Shown one piece after another: positions 8,796 to 17,721 of a DNA stretch of 39,355 nt (positions are counted from its first letter, which is position 1; each line of letters starts with the position of its first letter). A model generated the notes under the pieces. It was not told where the DNA came from. It searched no databases and worked only from the letters and a program-made list of their open reading frames with translations. A program made the position numbers and the translations under genes. This DNA is from Terriglobia bacterium. Its GTDB lineage: Bacteria > Acidobacteriota > Terriglobia > Bryobacterales > Bryobacteraceae. The DNA is taken from contig JAFAWA010000129.1 in the NCBI GenBank assembly GCA_019242155.1, positions 1 through 39,355 of the forward strand, written 5' to 3'.

Positions 8796-8918
8796 TTTAA
8801 CCCCCTTCGAGCGCCGCGCCAACGGGCGCCCAGATCGAGGAATTTTAATTCAAATTCTTGTAAAGAACAGAAACCATGCCTTTTCCGGAACCATCTTTGC
8901 CGTTAGGAGAAGAAAGCG

Positions 8919-9821
8919 ATGCGAGCGATTGAACCGAAGCCGACAGAAATTAAGATAACATTTCTGGTATCGGCCATTCTGTGCATGAGTTTACTGGCGG
9001 CGCCCATACTGGCGCAGGGGCCTCCCCCTCCCCCGCCGCCGCCCAGTTATCCGCCGCAGGAATTGGATCGCCTGGTTTCCCGGATTGCGCTCTATCCGGA
9101 TCCGCTGATTGCGCAGGTCTTGGCTGCCGCAACTTTTCCCGATCAAATTCCGGACGCTGCGCGGTGGGCCGATCAGCACCACTATTTGACCGGCGATCCG
9201 CTGGCGGCCGCGATTCAGGCTGACCGGCTGCCCTGGGACCCCAGTGTGCAGGCGCTGCTGCCGTTCCCGGCAGTGCTGGACATGATGGCCGCGGACATGG
9301 CTTGGACCAGCGAGTTAGGCAATGCCTTTCTCGCGCAACAGCCGGCGGTGATGGATGCCGTTCAGCGGCAACGCCGTCTGGCGTATGACTACGGCTATCT
9401 GCGCACAAATCCTCAGATTGTGGTCACGCCTGGCCCGTACATTCAGATTATGCCCGTCAATCCGGCGTTCATCTATGTTCCGGTTTACGACCCCCTGATC
9501 GTGTTCGCTCCGCCGCGGCCGGGTTTTGTCGTAGGCGGGGCTATTCGCTTCGGATGGGGCTTCTCGATTACGGCGGGCTTCCGGCCGTGGGGCTGGGGTT
9601 ACAACCGTCTCGATTGGGGAAGACACGTGGTCGTGGTAAACAATGCACCGTGGGCCCGGACCTGGGGCAATCGCGCGGGCTATGTTCACCCGTATACGGT
9701 GCAAAGGTACGCACCCGAAAGGCGCTTCGAAGGTCACGAACTGCATGAGCCGAGCCCGCGGGAGCGCGAGGCGTATCGCGGAGGACGCGAGCGAGTAGAA
9801 GAGCACGAGCGGCGCAGGTGA
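8919..9821 (+). CDS. DUF3300 family exported protein
   Basis: A 300-residue protein of the DUF3300 family, whose function is unknown. The N-terminal segment, TFLVSAILCMSLLAAPILAQG, is a signal peptide with a likely cleavage after AQ. A run of eight prolines follows. The core is the family signature: LDRLVSRIALYPDPLIAQVLAAATFPDQI, then WDPSVQALLPFPAVLDMMAADMAWTSELG, and NAFLAQQPAVMDAVQRQR. After it lie a tyrosine/glycine-rich part (GWGFSITAGFRPWGWGYN) and a charged C-terminus (RERVEEHERRR). AGGAGA at 8905-8910 is 8 bases before the ATG and fixes the start. The gene ends 16 bases before the convergent subtilisin gene. Confidence 0.88.
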   Translation: MRAIEPKPTEIKITFLVSAILCMSLLAAPILAQGPPPPPPPPSYPPQELDRLVSRIALYPDPLIAQVLAAATFPDQIPDAARWADQHHYLTGDPLAAAIQADRLPWDPSVQALLPFPAVLDMMAADMAWTSELGNAFLAQQPAVMDAVQRQRRLAYDYGYLRTNPQIVVTPGPYIQIMPVNPAFIYVPVYDPLIVFAPPRPGFVVGGAIRFGWGFSITAGFRPWGWGYNRLDWGRHVVVVNNAPWARTWGNRAGYVHPYTVQRYAPERRFEGHELHEPSPREREAYRGGRERVEEHERRR

Positions 9822-9837
9822 CCCCTGCTCCGCTCCC

Positions 9838-12800
9838 TTACTGGACCGGAATCACCACGCCCGAGGGCGACGTCTTGCCCCCTACGCTGATCGTAACCGG
9901 CTGTGAGCCTGGGCTGATGTTGGCGGGTACTTGCACATTCACCTGGTAAATAGCCAATCCGGGGGCGAGCCCGCAGAACTGGGCACTCACAGATTGGCCA
10001 CCGATATTGACCGTGCAGGCCGTGGTGGTGGTGGAGTTGCTGCCGCTCGCGGGGAAGCCATCCGCAGGCTGATTGTTGACGGGGCCCAGGCCATTGGCGA
10101 AAAGTTGTATGACCTGACCGCGGACGGCTGCGTTGCTCGTCGAAATCACGTGGTATTTGGTATCGAGTGCGTCCGCTACGTTGCCGCTGTTTGTGAAGAA
10201 CGCAGGTGTGTAGCTTGCCACCGTAGCCGTCTGCACGCTGCTGTAGATCAGTTGGTCGATAATCACTTTGACCTGCGCGGAGGTCTGCCCGGCGAGTTCC
10301 CACGGTGCTTGGATATTGATCTGGTTCGGGCTCACAGCTACGATCGTCGCCGGCACGCTGATGCCGGCCGACGGCACATCGAAACTGACGTTCACGCCGT
10401 CCAGCACAATGGGATATGGGGAGGTCGTCGACACATCATAGCCTTTGGTGGTGTTCATTAGCTCAGCGCTATCCATCAGATTGACGCCCTTCACTGCCAC
10501 GATCGAGCCCGGAGCAATGACGGGTTGAAAAGCGGCATTGTCTTGAATACCTCCGGCGGTCAGCGCAGGCTTCGGCAGAATTGTGGCGGAGCAAACGAGT
10601 GATATGCCTCCGGCGTCTACCGTGATTGAGGGCGTGCCGGTGTTCGGTCCGAGCACAAGATCCGTATAAGCCCACCCATGGCTATCGGTATTGCACGTGA
10701 CGGAATTCGTGCCGCTTCCGCTACACGCCGGCGCTACCAATCCGCAATTGCCGGAGGTGCACGAGTTGAAGGTTACGGAATTCTGGGGGGCCGTCAGGGT
10801 GACAGCGGCCCCGGACACCGGCACACCGTACTGGTCAATTACTTGAACCACATTCACCCCGACATCTTGTCCGGGGGTTCCTTCACCCCCTACAAAAGAG
10901 CAGGGAGTGTCCTGGCCGGGGATCACGTTATAGGGCACGCCATCACCCACCAGGAACATGTACGGAATGTGTAGCGAGAGCGCCGGAGTTCCCGACGAAT
11001 TCAGCGTGATCTGGCCGGTATATTCGCCGGGCACGGGAACAGCCCCTGAAAGCGTAACTTTCAAGGATGCGGAGCCTCCGGCCGGAATTGAGAAAGTTGA
11101 CTGATTTACGCCCACGGCGGCGCCCGAGGTCTGCTGGTTCGCCACGATTACGGAGAGTGCGACCGTGGCTGTCCCCTGGTTCGTCACAGTAAGAGTTTGG
11201 GTGATGGGCAGCGGCGTCCCTGATTTCAGATAGCCGAAAGAAATGGTGGATGGAGCCACGGCCACGGTGGCATTAATCGCAGCGCCCGCATCCAAGCGTC
11301 CGGCTCCCAGGTATTCCACATCCACGGTGTCTCCAAAATCGTCCTGGGTAGTATCTTGCGCCGAAAAGTTGACTAATGCCGATTTCACTTGCGCCGCGGT
11401 GAATTGGGGGTGCGCTTGTTTGATCAGCGCTGCCGCACCGGCGGTAATGGGTGTCGCGAAGCTGGTTCCGTTCCCGGCGGCGTAGCGGTTCACGCTGTAA
11501 AAGTCGCCGTTCGGATCGTAGTTTTGAGCGGCCATGTACAGGCCCGCCGAAGGGGCCGCATCGTAATCGAGGCCGCCGGTAGCAACCAGATCGGGTTTGA
11601 TCAGCCCATCGGTTGAGGGACCGAAGGAGGAGTATGCGGCAAGCTGATTGGCAGCAATTGGCGGGCTGATCTGTTGTTTGGTGTTGTAAGTCGACAGATC
11701 GATTTCAAGACCTGCCATGTCGATTGTGACCACCTGACCGGGGTTGGCGTCGATGTAATTTTTGAGATTGACGCCGTCGCTCAGGGCAATAATCACGATC
11801 GGCCCATTGAAACTGAAACCGGTGACGATCGACGGGGGAGTGGAATCCGCCATGTAAAAGATCACTCCGATGGCGCCCGCATCTTGGGCGATAGCAGCCT
11901 TCGCGGTGAGCGTGCAAGTGCTGCCGCGCTGAATGAGAGCAAAGGCGCCGTTGAGCGAATTCGCGGGGAGGGCGGAGCAGGCGTGCCCGTCATTCCCCAA
12001 CTGTGAAACGTCAATGAGCGGAGCGGCATTCGCGCCGCTGCTGGCCGGCAGGAACGAGGCATCGGTCACCTGGGCGGGAATGTTTTTCACGTTGGCAGGC
12101 GCGGACGAAGCGTTGGCGCTCACGGTCAGTGTGAGAGCGTGCGAGTTCAATGTAGCACCTACGCCAATCACCGAAGGCGCGTCGGCGGGGCTTGAAATGG
12201 AGTTGAAGTACGGGTAGTTCTCATTGTAAAAATCGATGGCGTCGGAACCGCTGTTGCCCGCGGCGACGGTGATCAACAAGCCCTTCTGCGCGGCTGTTTC
12301 GAACGCATATGCCGCGGGGTCGCATGGAGTGCCGGCGGGCATGCCGCAAGCCGCACCGTTTTCGGTGGCTCCGGTTAGCGCGGGCCCTCCGGAGGATAGC
12401 GAGACTACATCCATCCCGTCACTGAAGGCGTCATCCAAAGCTTTAATTAAGATGTCATCGGTGAAGGTGTCGTTTACACCGGGGGAGCCATAGATCTTGT
12501 AGTTTCCGAGATAAGCTTTGGGCGCCATGCCGGTGAAGGTGATGCCGGTGCCGGTTGTGCTCATAGCAGGTCCGGTATTCTGGTTTGCGGCTGCGGAGGA
12601 GGCGACCGCGGTGCCGTGGCCGTTGCGGTCTCGCGGGCTGTAATCATCCGGTTGCGATTGGGCGGCCGGGTTATTGGGATCGGTCACGCCGGCCACTGCG
12701 ATTTGCCGCACATAACTGCGCGCCACAATAACCTTGTTGTTGGTGAAGGCGCAGTCTTCGGAATGCCCGGTTGTGCATTTCGGGAAGCCCGAAGGCACCT

Positions 12801-13314
12801 TCAGGGAACTATCTTGAAAGGCCGGATGCGTCTGGTCGATTCCGGTATCGAGAATACCGATTTTGATACCGGCGCCGGCGTTGGTTTGACCACCGACCGC
12901 ATTCCACGCGGTGGGCGCGTTCATCAAGCCCACAGCTTTGTTGAGCAGCGGCTTGAAACGCCGCATGGGACGCACCGCGAGCACTCCGGGGATCGCCAGT
13001 ATTTGGGGAATTCGATCGGGCGTGGCGGTTACGAAGATGGCATTGAGAAGTGTGGAAACCGAGCCGGTGATCTGAATATCGCGGCTCGCCAACTCCGTCG
13101 AGATCCGCTTCTGTTGCTCTTCGATCTGTGTGCGATAGCTCGCAGCGGCGGGGGACTCAAGCTCTTCGCGCGCGGCCAGGCGCGCGGCCACCGGAGGATC
13201 CTGAAGGATTACGGTGTAACGATTGGGAGCGAACTGCGCCACAACGGGAAACGCGCATAGGAAAAACGGAGCCGTTCGGCGTAACGTCTTTCCAAGAATG
13301 GCACCTGAAGGCAT
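9838..13314 (-). CDS. Secreted subtilisin-family (S8) peptidase with PA insert and TIGR03437 C-terminal domain
   Basis: A 1158-residue secreted serine peptidase. The chain has a signal peptide (residues about 8-27), an inhibitor I9-like propeptide (about 32-120), then the S8 catalytic domain. The triad is Asp156 (GILDTGID), His233 (NGHGTAVAS) and Ser618 (GNGTSFATP), with the oxyanion Asn354 in AAGNSG. A PA-type insert lies at about 400-540, between the Asn and Ser motifs. After the catalytic part come an Ig-like beta domain (about 680-800) and a C-terminal domain from about 910 matching the Solibacter-type TIGR03437 family (APGSIVAVKGVNL, VSPNQINIQAPWEL, QLFANGLGPV). These C-terminal domains are lineage-typical and may help surface attachment, which is inference. 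The gene ends 16 bases from the convergent DUF3300 gene; hpt lies 45 bases upstream on the same strand. Confidence 0.93.
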   Translation of the reverse strand: MPSGAILGKTLRRTAPFFLCAFPVVAQFAPNRYTVILQDPPVAARLAAREELESPAAASYRTQIEEQQKRISTELASRDIQITGSVSTLLNAIFVTATPDRIPQILAIPGVLAVRPMRRFKPLLNKAVGLMNAPTAWNAVGGQTNAGAGIKIGILDTGIDQTHPAFQDSSLKVPSGFPKCTTGHSEDCAFTNNKVIVARSYVRQIAVAGVTDPNNPAAQSQPDDYSPRDRNGHGTAVASSAAANQNTGPAMSTTGTGITFTGMAPKAYLGNYKIYGSPGVNDTFTDDILIKALDDAFSDGMDVVSLSSGGPALTGATENGAACGMPAGTPCDPAAYAFETAAQKGLLITVAAGNSGSDAIDFYNENYPYFNSISSPADAPSVIGVGATLNSHALTLTVSANASSAPANVKNIPAQVTDASFLPASSGANAAPLIDVSQLGNDGHACSALPANSLNGAFALIQRGSTCTLTAKAAIAQDAGAIGVIFYMADSTPPSIVTGFSFNGPIVIIALSDGVNLKNYIDANPGQVVTIDMAGLEIDLSTYNTKQQISPPIAANQLAAYSSFGPSTDGLIKPDLVATGGLDYDAAPSAGLYMAAQNYDPNGDFYSVNRYAAGNGTSFATPITAGAAALIKQAHPQFTAAQVKSALVNFSAQDTTQDDFGDTVDVEYLGAGRLDAGAAINATVAVAPSTISFGYLKSGTPLPITQTLTVTNQGTATVALSVIVANQQTSGAAVGVNQSTFSIPAGGSASLKVTLSGAVPVPGEYTGQITLNSSGTPALSLHIPYMFLVGDGVPYNVIPGQDTPCSFVGGEGTPGQDVGVNVVQVIDQYGVPVSGAAVTLTAPQNSVTFNSCTSGNCGLVAPACSGSGTNSVTCNTDSHGWAYTDLVLGPNTGTPSITVDAGGISLVCSATILPKPALTAGGIQDNAAFQPVIAPGSIVAVKGVNLMDSAELMNTTKGYDVSTTSPYPIVLDGVNVSFDVPSAGISVPATIVAVSPNQINIQAPWELAGQTSAQVKVIIDQLIYSSVQTATVASYTPAFFTNSGNVADALDTKYHVISTSNAAVRGQVIQLFANGLGPVNNQPADGFPASGSNSTTTTACTVNIGGQSVSAQFCGLAPGLAIYQVNVQVPANISPGSQPVTISVGGKTSPSGVVIPVQ

Positions 13315-13359
13315 GTCGGTACGGACGATGGTAGCATCGGGCGCGTTTCGCCGGGCTTG

Positions 13360-13902
13360 CTACGCGGACGCTGCGGATTCGGCCTCGAGCACGCAGATAT
13401 CGTCCAGATTGCGGTAGCGCTCGGCATAGTCCAGGCCGAATCCGACCACGAACTGATCCGGAATTTGAAATCCGACGTAGGTCACGGGAACCGGACGCTG
13501 GCGCCTCTCGGGCTTATCGAGCAGCGCGGCCACGCGCAGCGACCGCGGTTTGCGCTGCTCCAGAATCCGCATCAAGTAGCTCAAGGTAATGCCGCTATCG
13601 ACGATGTCTTCCACCACCAGGACATCCACGCCTTCGAGAGAGATGTCCAGGTCCTTGGTCACGCGCACCGCGCCTGAAGACGTCTTTCTGCCGCCATAAG
13701 TGGAAATTCCCATGAAGTCGACGAATACGTCGCGTTTCATGGCGCGAGCCAGGTCCGTCAGGAAAAAACAGGCGCCCTTGAGAATGCAGATGAACTGCAA
13801 ATCACCAGTGGGATAGTCACGGGAGATCTGTTCGCCCATTTCGCGGATGCGCTCCTGAATCCGTTGGGCGGGTATCAGCACCCGTAGCTTTGGATCGATC
13901 AT
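13360..13902 (-). CDS. hpt: Hypoxanthine phosphoribosyltransferase
   Basis: This purine-salvage enzyme makes IMP (or GMP) from hypoxanthine (or guanine) and PRPP. The 180 residues include the PRPP-binding loop, VLVVEDIVDSGITLSYL, and the IPAQRIQERIREMGEQI start seen in family members, plus the C-terminal FVVGFGLDYAERYRNL motif that closes on the base. An open frame continues upstream to 14043, but the ATG at 13902 gives a normal-length protein beginning right before the conserved DPKLRVLIPAQRI. The longer reading would overlap the preceding gene. It sits 11 bases after the M15-like gene on the same strand. Confidence 0.95.
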   Translation of the reverse strand: MIDPKLRVLIPAQRIQERIREMGEQISRDYPTGDLQFICILKGACFFLTDLARAMKRDVFVDFMGISTYGGRKTSSGAVRVTKDLDISLEGVDVLVVEDIVDSGITLSYLMRILEQRKPRSLRVAALLDKPERRQRPVPVTYVGFQIPDQFVVGFGLDYAERYRNLDDICVLEAESAASA

Positions 13903-13913
13903 GAGCGCATGCG

Positions 13914-14738
13914 CTACCCGCCGTGCGCGAGATGTGTGCTCTGCGGTCCCAGGTGGATATGGGCGCCGGTGGCCTTTCCGGGAACGGCCTGGCGGAACGC
14001 GAAGTACGGGATGCGGTTTTCGGAGAGATAGGAACGCAGCCAAACGCCCTCGGGCTGATCGGGGTTCAGGGCCACATCCACGCGGCCGGTGTGATCGAAT
14101 CCTAAAGCGCGGTGTACCGCCGTTTCGCCCATGGCGCTCACCGGCAGCGGCTTTCCGAAACGGCCTTGGTAGGCAGATTCGATGCGCGCGAACGTGTTGG
14201 GTGTGAAGATGCCGCTGCCATCGTAGCGTTCGCCTGCTTCGGAGGCCCTTTCCGGTGCGGTAGCAAGTGTCTCCTCCAGCAAAAGCTCCACCCGCGCGGC
14301 CGCCGCCAGTTCTCGGGTAACGCGGGCGCGATCCTGGGCCAGGTCGCTTTGCTCGCGGGCGTAATCGAGCTCCTGGCGCAGGGGGATAAGGCTAGCCTGA
14401 GTGGCCAGGCCCTCATCCACCATTTTTTGCGCCTTCTCTAACGCAAGCTTGCGGCGTTCCAAGCGCCGAGCCGCCGCTTCGACCATCTCATCGGCCTGCG
14501 CGTCGGTGAGGTCCGAAGTAACCACCGCCCCGCGAAGTAACGCCGCATCCTCGGCATCGGCAACTTCATCCTTTGCCTGGGCAAGTTCTGTCTTCGAAAC
14601 CGCGCCCGAGTTCCAGAGGGATTCGAGCCGCTTCACGCGCTCGCGGGCGGCATTCAGTTGAGGATCGTCAGCCGCGTTTGCGGCGGAAAACACGAAAAAA
14701 ATGGCGGGGAGGATTGATACAGAGGGCAACCGACGCAT
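13914..14738 (-). CDS. Exported coiled-coil protein with M15-like C-terminal peptidase domain
   Basis: A 274-residue protein of uncertain function. The ATG at 14738 begins a hydrophobic signal peptide (MRRLPSVSILPAIFFVFSAANA); an in-frame TTG directly before it is less likely. Residues about 28-160 form long helices rich in Ala, Glu and Arg, with periodic leucines resembling TolC-type coils. The C-terminal 75 residues hold GFDHTGRVDVAL (His216 and Asp221) and TGAHIHLG (His260 and His262). This arrangement of H, D and HxH ligands resembles zinc M15/VanY-type D-Ala-D-Ala peptidases. By inference the protein could anchor to or cleave cell-wall peptides. It is divergent from rsfS, whose start is 37 bases away, and precedes hpt. 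Confidence 0.6.
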   Translation of the reverse strand: MRRLPSVSILPAIFFVFSAANAADDPQLNAARERVKRLESLWNSGAVSKTELAQAKDEVADAEDAALLRGAVVTSDLTDAQADEMVEAAARRLERRKLALEKAQKMVDEGLATQASLIPLRQELDYAREQSDLAQDRARVTRELAAAARVELLLEETLATAPERASEAGERYDGSGIFTPNTFARIESAYQGRFGKPLPVSAMGETAVHRALGFDHTGRVDVALNPDQPEGVWLRSYLSENRIPYFAFRQAVPGKATGAHIHLGPQSTHLAHGG

Positions 14739-14775
14739 CAAGTTTCATTGTAGTACGATACCACCAGGAGACTAT

Positions 14776-15162
14776 TTGCGAGAGGTAGAGCGCATTGAGC
14801 CCGAACAGGTCGGCTCCCTTACGGCATCCTGGCTGATAGCTGTGCGCGCGGCGGAATCCAAGAAAGCGACCGACATCAAAGTCTTGGATCTTACCGGAAT
14901 CACCTCGTTCGCCGACTTCTTCGTGATCTGTACGGGAGTGAACCAGCGCCAGATACAGGCGATCAGCGACGAGGTCGGCACGCAATTGAAGCAGCAGTTA
15001 GCTGAATATCCGCTGAGCCTGGAGGGCTACAACCAGGCAGAGTGGGTTCTGGCCGATTACGGCGATCTGCTCGTTCACATCTTCTCTCCCAAGGCGCGCG
15101 AATACTATGATCTCGAACGCCTCTGGCGGAGCGCCAAGACGGTAGAAATTCCGGCAGCGTGA
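14776..15162 (+). CDS. rsfS: Ribosomal silencing factor RsfS
   Basis: RsfS binds ribosomal protein uL14 and blocks joining of the subunits when nutrients are short. The 128-residue protein has the family signature: KKATDIKVLDLTGITSFADFFVICTGVNQRQIQAISDEV, followed by EWVLADYGDLLVHIFSPKAREYYDLERLW. I chose the TTG at 14776 because AGGAG at 14766-14770 lies 5 bases before it. A longer frame from 14701 would run into the divergent gene and gives no extra conserved sequence. The stop overlaps the rlmH start (GTGA), matching the common rsfS-rlmH pairing in bacteria. Confidence 0.92.
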   Translation: MREVERIEPEQVGSLTASWLIAVRAAESKKATDIKVLDLTGITSFADFFVICTGVNQRQIQAISDEVGTQLKQQLAEYPLSLEGYNQAEWVLADYGDLLVHIFSPKAREYYDLERLWRSAKTVEIPAA

Positions 15163-15578
15163 AGCTGTACCTGTACTTCATTGGGCGCCCCAAAGACCCG
15201 CACGCCAACGCCCTCGCCGAGGAGTTCGTAACGCGAGCCGGCCGGTACACCCCGGCGGAGATGCGCGAAGTTCGGCCCGAGCGATTCGATTTATGGGCGC
15301 GCCACCCGGCGGCGCGCAAAATCTTCTGCGACCCGGCGGGAAGGCCTCTCGACTCCGCGGCGTTTACCAAGCTGATTGCCGGTGCGGAGCGCGATGGCCG
15401 CGATTTGCTCTTCGTGATCGGGGGCCACGACGGGCTGCCGGCGGGTTGGGCGGAGCGGGCGGACCTGCTGCTCTCGCTTTCCGCGCTGACCTTTCCTCAT
15501 GAACTCGCGCGCGCTATGTTAGCCGAGCAGATCTACCGCGCGCTCGCAACCTTGCGGGGCCATCCGTACCCGCGCTAA
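15159..15578 (+). CDS. rlmH: 23S rRNA (pseudouridine1915-N3)-methyltransferase
   Basis: This SPOUT-class enzyme methylates pseudouridine 1915 in helix 69 of 23S rRNA. The 139 residues start KLYLYFIGRPKDPHANALAEEF and contain the trefoil-knot SAM-binding part, LLFVIGGHDGLPAGWAERADLLLSLS, and LTFPHELARAMLAEQIYRAL. The C-terminus reads GHPYPR, whereas most family members end HPYHR or HPYHK; the proline in place of the second His is a small deviation. The GTG start is fixed by the 4-nt overlap with rsfS. accD follows after 13 bases. Confidence 0.93.
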   Translation: MKLYLYFIGRPKDPHANALAEEFVTRAGRYTPAEMREVRPERFDLWARHPAARKIFCDPAGRPLDSAAFTKLIAGAERDGRDLLFVIGGHDGLPAGWAERADLLLSLSALTFPHELARAMLAEQIYRALATLRGHPYPR

Positions 15579-15591
15579 CGTTGTTGATTGC

Positions 15592-16446
15592 ATGTCTTGG
15601 TTCAAACGGGACAAAACCGGCGATGCTCTTCCCGAAGGCGAGGAACGGGAACGGCATGTGCGCACCGAAGGGCTTTGGCACAAGTGCGAAGGGTGCAGGC
15701 AGATTCTCTGGAAAAAGGAGCTTGACGATCACTGGAATGTCTGCCCCAAGTGCGGCACGCACGCCAGGATCGACGCCGCTAGCCGCCTGAAACTCCTGCT
15801 GGACGACGGCGCCTATGAGCAGTTCGACGCCGGGCTCGCCTCCTCCGACCCGCTCGGCTTTGTGGACAGCAAGCCCTACCGCGAGCGATTGCAAAGCATG
15901 CGGGAAAGCACCAACCTTTCCGATGCATTGATCTCCGGCGAGGGCAAGCTCGACGGGCGAACCGTACAGGTATGTGCTATGGAGCCGCGCTTCATCGGCG
16001 GCAGCATGGGAAGCGTGGTGGGAGAGAAGATCACGCGCGCAATTGAACGCGCCATCGAACGGCGCACGGCTCTGATTATCGTCTCCGCATCCGGCGGCGC
16101 GCGCATGCAGGAAGGCGCGATCAGCCTCATGCAGATGGCCAAAATCTCGGCGGGGCTGATGCGGTTAGACGAAGAACGGCTGCCGTATATCAGCGTGCTC
16201 ACCGATCCGACTACCGGCGGCGTGACGGCCAGCTACGCCATGCTGGGAGACTTGAATATTGCCGAACCGGGCGCGCTGATCGGCTTTGCAGGCCCGCGCG
16301 TGATTGAACAGACCATCCGCCAGAAGCTGCCCGAGGGTTTCCAGCGCAGCGAATTCCTGCTCAAACATGGGATGCTGGATGCTGTAGTGCCGCGCCCGCA
16401 ACTGAAGCCCTTCGTATCGAAGGCACTGAACTTTTTTCTCGGCTAA
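15592..16446 (+). CDS. accD: Acetyl-CoA carboxylase carboxyltransferase beta subunit
   Basis: AccD and AccA together transfer the carboxyl group from carboxybiotin to acetyl-CoA, the first step of fatty-acid synthesis. The 284-residue protein has the N-terminal zinc ribbon with two CxxC pairs (CEGC at about residue 36, CPKC at about 55), followed by the crotonase-fold carboxyltransferase domain. The latter shows GGSMGSVVGEKITRAIE, SASGGARMQEG and DPTTGGVTASYAMLGD, all signatures of AccD. accA is not in the window. folC begins directly at the next base after the stop, a common accD-folC pairing. Confidence 0.96.
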   Translation: MSWFKRDKTGDALPEGEERERHVRTEGLWHKCEGCRQILWKKELDDHWNVCPKCGTHARIDAASRLKLLLDDGAYEQFDAGLASSDPLGFVDSKPYRERLQSMRESTNLSDALISGEGKLDGRTVQVCAMEPRFIGGSMGSVVGEKITRAIERAIERRTALIIVSASGGARMQEGAISLMQMAKISAGLMRLDEERLPYISVLTDPTTGGVTASYAMLGDLNIAEPGALIGFAGPRVIEQTIRQKLPEGFQRSEFLLKHGMLDAVVPRPQLKPFVSKALNFFLG

Positions 16447-17721
16447 GTGAATTACCCCGATTCAGTCCATTTCTTATACGCGCTCGGCAATGAGCTGAAG
16501 ACCGCGAAGTTCGGCCTGGAGCGAATCACCGCGGTCCTCGCGGAACTGGGCAATCCACAAGACCGCTGCCGCTTTGTTCACGTGACCGGCACGAACGGAA
16601 AAGGGTCCACCTGCGCCATGATCGAATCGGCTTTGCGCGCGGCAGGCAGGCGCACCGGCCTGTTCATCTCTCCGCACCTGCGCGAACCCACCGAACGCAT
16701 TTCGATCGAGGGCCGGCCGGTTTCGCTCGAGACGTTCACCACCGCCTTCAATCGCGTTCACGAGACTGTGGAGCGCATGTTGGATCGCGGGACCATTGAT
16801 CTGCACACCACGTATTTCGAAACGGTGACCGCCATGGCGTTTCTCATCTTCGCAGAGGCGCAGACCGATATCGTGGTTCTCGAAGTGGGCCTGGGTGGCC
16901 GCTTGGATGCGACCAACGTGGTTCACCCGCAACTATGTGTGATCACGCCGATCGATTTCGACCATGAGATTTTTCTAGGGCGCAGCCTGGAAGCGATCGC
17001 CGGCGAAAAAGCGGGCATTTTGAAGCCAGGGGCACCGGCCGTGTTTGCTCCACAACGGCCGGAAGTGCGGCCGGTATTGGACCAGCGCGCCCGTGAGCTG
17101 GGCATTCCGGTGATGCGCGCCGCCGACTGGACAATCTCGGACCTCGAGCTTTCCGCGCATAAGAGCCGCTTCACACTGACGGGCACGCGAACGCTGCACC
17201 TACACTGTCCGCTCGCGGGCGAGCATCAGGTAGAGAATGCGCGAACAGCGGCCATCGCCGGCGTGGCGCTGGGGCTGCCGTCGGAAACTATCGAATGCGG
17301 CATCGCGAAGGCACGATGGCCGGGGCGGTTGGAGCGGATCTCCGAGCAGCCGGAAATCCTGCTCGACGGCGCTCATAATCCCGCCGGCGCGCGAGCCCTG
17401 GCGGCATACCTCGTGCGGTTTTACAGCGGCCGCCGTGTACGGATGATCTACGGCGCCATGCGCGATAAAGCGGTGGAAGAGATCTGCGGCATTCTATTCC
17501 CCCACGCGCAACAGGTGATCGCGACCGCTCCCGGGCAGGCCCGAGCTTTGAATCCCGAAGCTATCCGAAGCATGAACAGCCATCCCGACATCCTCGTCGC
17601 GCCTTCGCTCGCAGAAGCGCTTCGGATGGTGCGCGATTCCGGACCGGAAGACACGATCGTCATTACAGGGTCGCTCTACCTGGTGGGAGAAGCCGAAGAA
17701 CTGCTGCGGCCGAGCACATGA
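16447..17721 (+). CDS. folC: Bifunctional folylpolyglutamate synthase / dihydrofolate synthase
   Basis: FolC adds glutamate to dihydropteroate and to folates, using ATP. The 424 residues have the Mur-ligase-like P-loop VTGTNGKGST (about residues 46-55), the FISPHLREPTERI segment, the conserved GLGGRLDATNVV, and LDGAHNPAGA at the start of the C-terminal domain. The GTG start directly follows the accD stop codon, so translation is likely coupled. The end overlaps plsC by 4 bases (ATGA). Family length is normal. Confidence 0.95.
   Translation: MNYPDSVHFLYALGNELKTAKFGLERITAVLAELGNPQDRCRFVHVTGTNGKGSTCAMIESALRAAGRRTGLFISPHLREPTERISIEGRPVSLETFTTAFNRVHETVERMLDRGTIDLHTTYFETVTAMAFLIFAEAQTDIVVLEVGLGGRLDATNVVHPQLCVITPIDFDHEIFLGRSLEAIAGEKAGILKPGAPAVFAPQRPEVRPVLDQRARELGIPVMRAADWTISDLELSAHKSRFTLTGTRTLHLHCPLAGEHQVENARTAAIAGVALGLPSETIECGIAKARWPGRLERISEQPEILLDGAHNPAGARALAAYLVRFYSGRRVRMIYGAMRDKAVEEICGILFPHAQQVIATAPGQARALNPEAIRSMNSHPDILVAPSLAEALRMVRDSGPEDTIVITGSLYLVGEAEELLRPST

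Noticed and set aside
13903-14043. N-terminal extension of hpt by 47 residues
   Set aside because: It would overlap the upstream M15-like gene and has no conserved sequence; the internal ATG gives the normal protein.
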